Source: Bacillota bacterium | GTDB taxonomy: Bacteria > Bacillota > Clostridia > Oscillospirales > Acutalibacteraceae | DNA: 28,538 nt | Direction of reading: 5' to 3' | Assembly (NCBI GenBank): GCA_023401495.1 | Contig: JAEXDU010000187.1 | Coordinates: forward strand, 1 to 28,538 | In this document: piece after piece, positions 21,668-27,599 of the stretch | Layout: each line of letters opens with the position of its first letter | Position numbering within the stretch: the first letter of the stretch is position 1 | Position numbers and translations under genes: made by a program | Notes under the pieces: generated by a model | The model's input: only the letters and a program-made list of their open reading frames with translations | What the model was told of the DNA's origin: nothing | The model's database searches: none

Positions 21668-22639
21668 TTGTTGGAGATCAAGTATTTGAAATACTTTCAA
21701 GCCGTCGCGGAGTATGGGTCGATTAATCAGGCGGCCAAGGTGATGTACATTTCTCAGCCTCATCTGAGCCACATCATCAAAGAGGTGGAGGAGGAGGCGG
21801 GGTTCGAGCTGTTTCAGCGCACGAAGCAGGGCTGCGTGCTGACGAAAAACGGAAAAAAGTATTTGAAGCACTGTGAGGTCATCCTGCGCGAAATTGAAAA
21901 TTTAAAGCAGTTCAGCAGCGAGATACAGGCCGGCAAAAGTGTGATGAGTATTTCCATGACGAAATTTTCGCATACGGCGGAGTGCTTTAATCGGATATGC
22001 TGCCGGCACTGGAATCTGGAGAATTATTCCTACCGTCTCAATGAAGATTCCACAATGAATGTGATAGACGATGTGATCAGCGGCAGCGCAAATGTGGGAG
22101 TGATCCACTTTGCGTCTCAGGAATCGAATATCATGCAGAAGCTTTTTTCCGATAAGGAGCTGGAGTTCCGCCCGCTGGCCACCTTTTTGCCGTATGTGTG
22201 CCTGTCCAGCGACCACGAGCTGCTCAACGGCAGCAGCGGCATTGATATTTCGGAGCTGAAGAATTACGGATTTGTCAGATACATAGGGCAGTTCGAGGAT
22301 TTTATCTACCATATCACCGCCGAAAATCTTCATCTGGATTTGAACGATTCCTCCCGGATCGTGTATGTCAGCGACCGCGCCGAGCAGATGAATCTGATTT
22401 CGACCGGCGGCTTCTTTACGATTGGAATTTCGGAATTTTCGGGGCAGAATTCCCTGTATGGGGTCATATCGGTTCCCCTGATGAACTGTTCGGAGCATAT
22501 CCTGTTCGGGATCGTCACCAAGCGGAACGGAAAGCTCTCAGACGTGGAGAGGGAGTTTATCGACGAGGTGACAGAAAGCTACCGCCAGCTGCAAATGCGC
22601 GAAAATCAGACGGTGCGCAGCGGGCTGGCGGCAGATTAA
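21668..22639 (+). CDS. LysR-family transcriptional regulator
   Basis: A 323-residue regulator with an N-terminal winged HTH (residues 1-60: YLKYFQAVAEYGSINQAAKVMYISQPHLSHIIKEVEEEAGFELFQRTKQGCVLTKNGKKYL) and a periplasmic-binding-protein-like effector domain. It is divergent from glsA-alsT, so it probably controls that pair in response to glutamine, glutamate, nitrogen status or pH; the effector cannot be read from sequence. Translation starts at TTG 21668 or TTG 21671, just after AAAGGAGGAGC; no ATG fits. The C-terminal region is not close to a family I can name, such as GltC. No clear terminator was seen in the 203-bp spacer that follows, which holds the nfeD promoter. Confidence 0.92.
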   Translation: MLEIKYLKYFQAVAEYGSINQAAKVMYISQPHLSHIIKEVEEEAGFELFQRTKQGCVLTKNGKKYLKHCEVILREIENLKQFSSEIQAGKSVMSISMTKFSHTAECFNRICCRHWNLENYSYRLNEDSTMNVIDDVISGSANVGVIHFASQESNIMQKLFSDKELEFRPLATFLPYVCLSSDHELLNGSSGIDISELKNYGFVRYIGQFEDFIYHITAENLHLDLNDSSRIVYVSDRAEQMNLISTGGFFTIGISEFSGQNSLYGVISVPLMNCSEHILFGIVTKRNGKLSDVEREFIDEVTESYRQLQMRENQTVRSGLAAD

Positions 22640-22760
22640 AACGAAAACAGCAAGATTCATTTATTTGCAGGTATAAAAAGTGAATGAAAACAAAAGCTAA
22701 ATTTTTACAGAAAAGGAAACAGTTTTTAATAGATTTGCCGAATAGTTTCAATACTGAAAT

Positions 22761-22789
22761 TTGCTTTCAATGCGCATTTATGGTAAACT
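22761..22789 (+). promoter_or_regulatory. Promoter of the nfeD-SPFH operon
   Basis: TTGCTT (22761-22766), 17 nt, TG-G-TAAACT (TAAACT 22784-22789), about 53 nt before ATG 22843. Confidence 0.6.
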
Positions 22790-22842
22790 AAAGTCATAGC
22801 ATTGTCATATAGTTCAGTACTCTGTTCGGGAGGTGTGAAACG

Positions 22843-23280
22843 ATGGAGGCTTATTATCCTTTTGTGTGGCTGGCGGTGATTGTCGGAGCGGCAATTCTGG
22901 AGGCCGTGACCGTGCAGCTGGTATCCATCTGGATGGTGGTCGGCGGCATTGCGGCGCTGATCGCAAACCTTTTGGGTGCGCCGATTTGGATTCAGACAGG
23001 GACGTTTGCGGTGGTTACAACGCTTTCGCTGGCGCTGACCCGTCCGCTGATCAAAAGAGCCCTGAAAGTCAAACGGGAAGAAACGAATGCCGGCCGCTAT
23101 ATCGGCAAGGTCGGTATTGTCACGTCAGAAATCGACAACGAAAAAGGCCTGGGTCAGGTGACGGTTATGGGCAGTATCTGGTCCGCCCGTTCCGACAGCG
23201 GAGCTGTGATTCCGGCAGGACATAATGTTCTGGTGCTGCGTATCGAAGGGGTCAAGCTGATCGTGGCGCCCGAATCTTAA
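22843..23280 (+). CDS. NfeD-like membrane protein
   Basis: A 145-residue short NfeD protein. It has membrane segments at about 6-27 and 28-48 (LVSIWMVVGGIAALIANLLG), a third at about 50-66, then a cytosolic OB-fold domain (about 85-143) with GKVGIVTSEIDNEKGLGQVTVMGSIWSARSDSGAVIPAG and VLRIEGVKLIV. Short NfeD proteins partner with SPFH proteins in membrane microdomains; they are not proteases, because the ClpP-like domain of long NfeD is absent. GGGAGGTGTG precedes ATG 22843. The SPFH gene follows after 33 nt, matching the usual NfeD-SPFH operon. Confidence 0.9.
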   Translation: MEAYYPFVWLAVIVGAAILEAVTVQLVSIWMVVGGIAALIANLLGAPIWIQTGTFAVVTTLSLALTRPLIKRALKVKREETNAGRYIGKVGIVTSEIDNEKGLGQVTVMGSIWSARSDSGAVIPAGHNVLVLRIEGVKLIVAPES

Positions 23281-23313
23281 AAAACTGTATTTTATTTAAC
23301 AGGAGGTTTCACT

Positions 23314-24234
23314 ATGGGATGGATTATTCTATGGATCCTGGTCCTGATTGTCGTGGTGGTCATCATCACGAACATCAAGATCGTTCCGCAGGCGCATGCC
23401 TACGTTATGGAACGGCTGGGAGCCTATAACGCAACCTGGGAGACCGGTCTGCATGTGAAAGTCCCTTTTATTGACCGGATTTCCAAAAAGGTATCCCTCA
23501 AGGAGCAGGTCATCGATTTCCCGCCTCAGCCCGTTATTACCAAAGATAACGTAACGATGCAGATCGATACCGTTGTGTATTTTCAGATCACGGACCCGAA
23601 GCTGTACGCCTACGGCGTAGAGCGCCCTATTTCCGCGATCGAAAACCTGAGCGCCACCACGCTGCGTAACATCATCGGCGAGCTGGAGCTGGATACCACC
23701 CTGACATCCCGTGATGTCATCAACACCAAGATCCGTATTGTTCTGGATGAAGCGACCGATGCCTGGGGCATCAAGGTCAACCGCGTGGAGCTGAAGAACA
23801 TTCTGCCGCCGCCCGCGATTCAGGATTCAATGGAGAAGCAGATGAAGGCTGAGCGTGACCGCCGCGCCATCATTCTGGACGCCGAAGGCCAGAAGCGCAG
23901 CGCAATTCTGATCGCCGAAGGCCAGAAGGAAGCGGCGATTCTTGCCGCCGACGCGCAGAAGCAGGCTCATATTCTGGAGGCCCAGGGCGAGGCGCAGGCG
24001 ATTCTGTCTGTTCAGCAGGCTCTGGCAGACAGCTTAAAGCTTTTGAATGAAGCGGCTCCCAACGACCGGGTCATCGCGCTCAAGAGTCTGGAGGCGTTCC
24101 AAAAGGCCGCCGACGGCAGGGCCACAAAGATCATTATTCCCTCCGAAATTCAGGGCTTGGCCGGTCTTGCAACTTCTGTAAAAGAACTCTTCACAGACGA
24201 TCCGCAGGGTGAAAAATCGAACCGCGCAAAATAG
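23314..24234 (+). CDS. SPFH-domain (stomatin/QmcA-like) membrane protein
   Basis: A 306-residue protein with an N-terminal membrane anchor (about 2-20, WIILWILVLIVVVVIITNI), then an SPFH/Band 7 domain (about 22-190) showing KIVPQAHAYVMERLGAYNATWETGLHVKVPFIDRI and LRNIIGELELDTTLTSRDVINTKI. An Ala/Glu/Gln-rich coiled-coil tail follows (about 195-245), with repeated ILxAEGQK/A-type units. Such proteins oligomerise into membrane cages that organise lipid microdomains and modulate membrane proteases. ACAGGAGG before ATG 23314 is a strong ribosome binding site. It is the second gene of the NfeD-SPFH operon. I see no clear terminator immediately after the stop. Confidence 0.93.
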   Translation: MGWIILWILVLIVVVVIITNIKIVPQAHAYVMERLGAYNATWETGLHVKVPFIDRISKKVSLKEQVIDFPPQPVITKDNVTMQIDTVVYFQITDPKLYAYGVERPISAIENLSATTLRNIIGELELDTTLTSRDVINTKIRIVLDEATDAWGIKVNRVELKNILPPPAIQDSMEKQMKAERDRRAIILDAEGQKRSAILIAEGQKEAAILAADAQKQAHILEAQGEAQAILSVQQALADSLKLLNEAAPNDRVIALKSLEAFQKAADGRATKIIIPSEIQGLAGLATSVKELFTDDPQGEKSNRAK

Positions 24235-24307
24235 ACAAAATAGGCAGTATTTCCTAGGGAAAGCTCATGATAACCTTACGAAAATATGATTTTTGGAGCG
24301 GCGTCTA

Positions 24308-24336
24308 TTGCATTTTACTTCTTTTTAACCTAAACT
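24308..24336 (+). promoter_or_regulatory. Promoter of the purE leader unit
   Basis: TTGCAT (24308-24313), 17 nt, TAAACT (24331-24336). Start near 24343. It precedes the 22-codon ORF and terminator, 335 nt upstream of purE. Confidence 0.6.
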
Positions 24337-24376
24337 GAAAGGGATGGATTATTCAGGAGAGACCGGAGGGAAAGGC

Positions 24377-24445
24377 ATGAGATCGGTTCTGTTGATTTTC
24401 ACCAGTCTGGATAAATGTGCCGGATGGAACCGGGTTTCTGAATAA
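24377..24445 (+). CDS. 22-codon leader ORF upstream of purE (unproven)
   Basis: An ATG preceded by GGAGGG-AAAGGC opens a 22-codon frame ending at TAA 24443-24445. The peptide begins MRSVLLIFTSLDKCAGW and has no run of a single amino acid. A strong terminator begins 4 nt after the stop codon. The layout of promoter, strong ribosome binding site, short ORF and abutting terminator resembles a transcription attenuator leader peptide, or a gene for a very small protein. The codons at 24403-24409 could pair with the left arm of the terminator (7 bp, CAGTCTG with CAGACTG), so ribosome position could in principle affect termination. No homolog is known to me. Conservation of the codons across related genomes would decide. 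Confidence 0.35.
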   Translation: MRSVLLIFTSLDKCAGWNRVSE

Positions 24446-24449
24446 CTGG

Positions 24450-24485
24450 GCAGACTGCACCCTGTAAGGGTGCGGTCTGCTTTTT
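24450..24485 (+). terminator. Terminator after the leader ORF
   Basis: A 13-bp stem (24450-24462 with 24468-24480, one T-G pair), loop TGTAA, then TTTTT. It stands between the leader promoter and purE, so transcription of the pur genes from that promoter needs read-through. Confidence 0.85.
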
Positions 24486-24486
24486 G

Positions 24487-24542
24487 TTTTCTGATTAAAA
24501 TCATTGGCGAGTCACAATCCTTTTGTGATTTTAATCAGAAAA
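24487..24542. repeat. 17-bp perfect inverted repeat made of two palindromic sites
   Basis: TTTTCTGATTAAAATCA (24487-24503) and its exact complement TGATTTTAATCAGAAAA (24526-24542) flank a 22-nt spacer. Each arm contains a self-complementary 12-mer, TGATT-AA-AATCA and TGATT-TT-AATCA, with centres 34 bp apart. Inside the spacer TCACAA (24512-24517) can pair with TTGTGA (24523-24528), which competes with the right arm. Confidence 0.8.
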
Positions 24543-24551
24543 ATTCCAGTG

Positions 24552-24615
24552 CGCCGCTTCATTTGTCTTTGACAAATGGGCGATGCGAAACATCCATTTC
24601 GCAAGCTCAATGGAT
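24552..24615 (+). other. Cluster of competing hairpins in the purE leader
   Basis: CATTTGTC/GACAAATG (24560-24567/24571-24578) forms an 8-bp hairpin. Next, GCGAAA/TTTCGC (24585-24590/24597-24602) overlaps the left arm of ATCCATT/AATGGAT (24592-24598/24609-24615), so these two are mutually exclusive. With the features at 24308-24542 and the weak promoter at 24615-24643 it accounts for the 436-bp spacer before purE. No purine or ZTP riboswitch consensus was found. Confidence 0.5.
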
Positions 24616-24643
24616 TGAATTCCGGCAGTTTAGACTTCAAAAT
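24615..24643 (+). promoter_or_regulatory. Weak candidate promoter immediately before purE
   Basis: TTGAAT (24615-24620), 17 nt, CAAAAT (24638-24643). It would give a leader of about 21 nt to purE. The -10 box is weak, but it would let purE be transcribed independently of the upstream terminator. Confidence 0.3.
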
Positions 24644-24670
24644 GACGATTTGAAAAAGGAGTGCTGTTTC

Positions 24671-25177
24671 ATGTCAAGCGGAAAAAAAGTTGCGGTTATT
24701 ATGGGCAGTGACAGTGATTTTGCAGTTGTATCCGCCGCGATTAAGCGGCTCAAAGCATATGGAGTACCGACAGAGGTGCATGTGATGTCGGCGCACAGAA
24801 CGCCGCTCATGGCCGCGGAGTTCGCGAAAAATGCCAGAGCCAACGGTTTCGGCGTCATTATTGCCGCGGCCGGCAAGGCGGCGCACCTGGCAGGCGTGCT
24901 TGCGGCGCACACCACGCTCCCGGTCATCGGGATTCCGATCAAGTGTTCCACACTGGACGGCCTTGACGCTTTGCTCGCCACCGTGCAGATGCCCAGCGGC
25001 GTTCCGGTTGCCACCGTGGCGATCGACGGGGCGGACAACGCGGCTCTGCTGGCGATTCAGATGCTTTCCCTTACGGATGAAGCGCTGGCTGATCAGCTCG
25101 AGCAGATGAAGCAGAAAATGGCGGATGAAGTTGAGAAGAAGGATGAGGCGATTCAGTCGGCCGTAAAGGCTCTGTAA
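24671..25177 (+). CDS. purE: N5-carboxyaminoimidazole ribonucleotide mutase PurE
   Basis: A 168-residue PurE. It has the MGSDSD, MSAHRTP, IKCSTLDGLDALLATVQMPSGVPVATVAIDGADNAALLA motifs that build the active site of the octamer. It converts N5-CAIR (or AIR plus CO2 in class II) to CAIR in purine synthesis. The usual G-G-A-A-H-L-P-G loop reads G-K-A-A-H-L-A-G here, a variant seen in some clostridia as far as I recall. The class cannot be settled without purK, which is not in the window. ATG 24671 follows AAAAAGGAG by 10 nt; the frame is open far upstream through leader DNA that is not coding. It is the first gene of the pur operon, 21 nt before purM. Confidence 0.95.
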   Translation: MSSGKKVAVIMGSDSDFAVVSAAIKRLKAYGVPTEVHVMSAHRTPLMAAEFAKNARANGFGVIIAAAGKAAHLAGVLAAHTTLPVIGIPIKCSTLDGLDALLATVQMPSGVPVATVAIDGADNAALLAIQMLSLTDEALADQLEQMKQKMADEVEKKDEAIQSAVKAL

Positions 25178-25198
25178 GCGTCAAATGGGGGGAAGGGT

Positions 25199-26233
25199 AT
25201 GAAAAGTTTCAGCGAAAGCTATAAAGCGGCGGGGGTAGATGTCACCGCCGGATACCGTGCGGTAGAGCTCATGAAGAGCCACGTTGCCAGAACGACGACG
25301 CCCGGGGTACTGTCCGGTCTGGGCGGCTTCGGCGGCTTATTTTGTCCCGATCTTTCGGGCATGAAGGAGCCGGTTCTCGTTTCGGGTACCGACGGCGTCG
25401 GCACAAAGCTGCGCCTGGCCTTTCTGATGGATCAGCACGACACTATCGGCATCGACTGCGTGGCCATGTGCGTCAACGACGTGATCTGCGGCGGCGCACA
25501 GCCGCTGTTTTTCCTGGACTATCTTGCGGTAGGCAAGAACCATCCGGAAAAAATCGAGAAGATCGTCGCCGGTGTGGCGGAGGGCTGCGTACAGTCCGGC
25601 TGCGCTCTGGTGGGCGGTGAAACAGCGGAAATGCCCGGCTTTTATCCCGAGGACGAGTACGATCTGGCGGGTTTCTGCGTGGGCATGGTAGACCGTTCTA
25701 AGATCATCGACGGCTCGCAGATGCAGCCGGGCGATGTGATTTTGGGCCTCGGTTCCTCCGGTGTGCATTCCAACGGTTTTTCGCTGGTGCGCAAGGTGTT
25801 CCGCCTGGATTCCGGCAATATCGGCCGCCATGTGGACGAGCTGGGCAAAACGCTGGGCGAAGAGCTTCTGACCCCAACAAGGATTTATGTCAAGTCTGTT
25901 CTGAATCTGATGAAGCAATGCAGCGTGAAGGCGGTTTCTCACATTACGGGCGGCGGTTTCTACGAGAATGTGCCGCGTATGATGAAGGAAGGTTTGACCG
26001 CGAAGCTGGAAAAGGCTGCTCTGCCTTCTCTGCCGATTTTCCACCTGCTGCAGTCCGTGGGCAATATCCCCGAGCACGATATGTACAATACCTTTAACAT
26101 GGGAATTGGCATGTGTCTCGTAGTATCCCCGGATGAAGCGGACAAGGCCGCCGCGCTGCTGCGGGAATCGGGCGAACGCGTATCCGTGATCGGCCAGGTG
26201 GAGCAGGGCACGGAGGGCGTTGTTCTATGCTGA
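25199..26233 (+). CDS. purM: Phosphoribosylformylglycinamidine cyclo-ligase PurM (AIR synthetase)
   Basis: A 344-residue AIR synthetase of standard length. It starts FSESYKAAGVDVTAGYRAVELMK, has the GTDGVGTKL motif, CVNDVICGGAQPLFFLDYLA, GGETAEMPGFY and a GLGSSGVHSNGFSLVRK loop, and closes with the INITGGGFYENVPR-like segment (SHITGGGFYENVPR). It uses ATP to close FGAM to AIR, the step before PurE. ATG 25199 follows GGGGGGAAGGG at short spacing. Its stop overlaps the purN start by 7 nt, so the two are translationally coupled. Confidence 0.97.
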   Translation: MKSFSESYKAAGVDVTAGYRAVELMKSHVARTTTPGVLSGLGGFGGLFCPDLSGMKEPVLVSGTDGVGTKLRLAFLMDQHDTIGIDCVAMCVNDVICGGAQPLFFLDYLAVGKNHPEKIEKIVAGVAEGCVQSGCALVGGETAEMPGFYPEDEYDLAGFCVGMVDRSKIIDGSQMQPGDVILGLGSSGVHSNGFSLVRKVFRLDSGNIGRHVDELGKTLGEELLTPTRIYVKSVLNLMKQCSVKAVSHITGGGFYENVPRMMKEGLTAKLEKAALPSLPIFHLLQSVGNIPEHDMYNTFNMGIGMCLVVSPDEADKAAALLRESGERVSVIGQVEQGTEGVVLC

Positions 26234-26877
26234 ATATTGTGGTGCTGGTTTCCGGCGGGGGAACCAACCTGCAGGCTCTGATCGATGCCGAACGCCGGGG
26301 AGAACTCTCCGGCGGGCGGCTTTCGTGCGTCATTTCCAGCAGATCGGATGCGTACGCTCTGACCCGCGCTGCGCAGGCAGGCATCCCCTGCGAGGTTCTG
26401 CGCCGCAAAGAGTTCAACAGCCAAATTGCCTACGACCATGCCCTTTTGTCGCTCCTGGAGCGCTGTGGGGCCGATCTGGTAGTGCTGGCCGGGTTCATGA
26501 CGATCATCGGGGATGAAGTGATCGCACGTTACCGCAACCGGATGATGAACATTCATCCGTCTTTGATCCCTTCCTTCTGCGGGGAGGGGTATTTTGGCCT
26601 CGCGGTGCACCGCGCCGCGCTCCTGCGCGGTGTGCGTGTGACGGGCGCAACCGTCCATTTTGTCAACGAGGTGTGCGACGGCGGGCCGATCATCCTGCAG
26701 CAGGCTGTCGGGATTCACGACGACGACACGCCGGAAACGCTGCAGAAGCGGGTGATGGAAGAGGCCGAATGGAAGATACTGCCCCGCGCGGTATCGCTGT
26801 TCTGCGAGGGCCGGCTTTCTGTTGCCGGGAACCGCGTGCTGCAAATCAACAAGGAACAACGGGAGGAAGCCGAATGA
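26227..26877 (+). CDS. purN: Phosphoribosylglycinamide formyltransferase PurN
   Basis: A 216-residue folate-dependent GAR transformylase. It has VLVSGGGTNLQALIDA at the N-terminus (GAR phosphate site), NIHPSLIPSF with the catalytic Asn-His, and VHFVNEVCDGGPIILQ with the catalytic aspartate. It transfers the formyl group of 10-formyl-THF to GAR. The C-terminal 25 residues are an extension beyond the E. coli core. ATG 26227 overlaps purM; GGAGGGCG is about 7 nt upstream. Its stop codon overlaps the purO start by 4 nt, consistent with a single polycistronic message. Confidence 0.96.
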   Translation: MLNIVVLVSGGGTNLQALIDAERRGELSGGRLSCVISSRSDAYALTRAAQAGIPCEVLRRKEFNSQIAYDHALLSLLERCGADLVVLAGFMTIIGDEVIARYRNRMMNIHPSLIPSFCGEGYFGLAVHRAALLRGVRVTGATVHFVNEVCDGGPIILQQAVGIHDDDTPETLQKRVMEEAEWKILPRAVSLFCEGRLSVAGNRVLQINKEQREEAE

Positions 26878-27584
26878 CAACCAAAACGATTGAACAGGCC
26901 CTGGCGGGCAACGGGTACCCCGGGCGCGGAATTCTGCTCGGGAAAACGCCGGACGGCGCGTATGCGCTGATTGCCTATTTCATTATGGGACGCAGTGAAA
27001 ACAGCCGCAACCGCGTTTTTGTGCGGGAGGGCGACGGGCTGCGCACACAGGCGTTCGACCCCTCAAAGCTGTCCGATCCGTCGCTGATCATCTATGCGCC
27101 GGTGCGTGTGATCGGCACTGAGGTGATTGTGACAAACGGCGACCAGACCGATACGGTGCATGATTTTCTGCGCCGCGGCGAAACGTTTGAGGATGCGCTG
27201 AGAAGCCGCACCTTTGAACCGGATGAACCGAACTTTACCCCCCGCGTTTCCGGCTGGATGAACGCGAGCACCGACTTTGCCTATCGCCTTTCGATTCTGA
27301 AAAGCGCGGGCGGCAACCCGTCCTCGGTGCAGCGCATGTTTTTCGAGTACGAAACGCCGGTGCCGGGGCAGGGGCACCTGATCCATACTTATCGCTGCGA
27401 CGGCAGCCCGATCCCCTCCTTTGAGGGCGAGCCGGTCTGCGTCAGTGTTCCGCAGGAGCTGGAGGAGTTTACCCAGCAGGTCTGGAATTCCCTCAACACA
27501 GAAAACCGGGTTTCGCTGTTTACCCGCCGCATTCGTCTTTCCAACGGTGAAACAGAAACCCGGATCATCAATAAGAATCAGTAA
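26874..27584 (+). CDS. purO: PurO-type IMP cyclohydrolase
   Basis: A 236-residue protein of the archaeal-type IMP cyclohydrolase family. It opens GNGYPGRGILLGKTPDGAYALIAYFIMGRSENSRNRVF, which builds the nucleotide site, and later has DPSLIIYAPVRVIG, NGDQTDTV and the PNFTPRVSG segment. It closes the second ring, FAICAR to IMP, the last step of purine synthesis. In most bacteria this step is done by the N-terminal domain of bifunctional PurH; here it is a separate, unrelated enzyme, as is known for several Clostridia. ATG 26874 overlaps the purN stop, with GGGAGGAAG upstream. It lies 15 nt before the AICAR transformylase gene, which supplies its substrate. Confidence 0.9.
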   Translation: MTTKTIEQALAGNGYPGRGILLGKTPDGAYALIAYFIMGRSENSRNRVFVREGDGLRTQAFDPSKLSDPSLIIYAPVRVIGTEVIVTNGDQTDTVHDFLRRGETFEDALRSRTFEPDEPNFTPRVSGWMNASTDFAYRLSILKSAGGNPSSVQRMFFEYETPVPGQGHLIHTYRCDGSPIPSFEGEPVCVSVPQELEEFTQQVWNSLNTENRVSLFTRRIRLSNGETETRIINKNQ

Positions 27585-27599
27585 GGGGAGGAACAGAAG

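Noticed and set aside
24235..24670. Purine, ZTP, THF or other known riboswitch before purE
   Set aside because: I looked for the conserved cores of these classes and did not find them; the structures present do not match those consensus patterns.
24470..24670. N-terminal extension of PurE into the leader (67 extra codons)
   Set aside because: No ribosome binding site at the upstream start. The added residues come from the terminator and inverted repeat, and ATG 24671 with AAAAAGGAG matches the family N-terminus.
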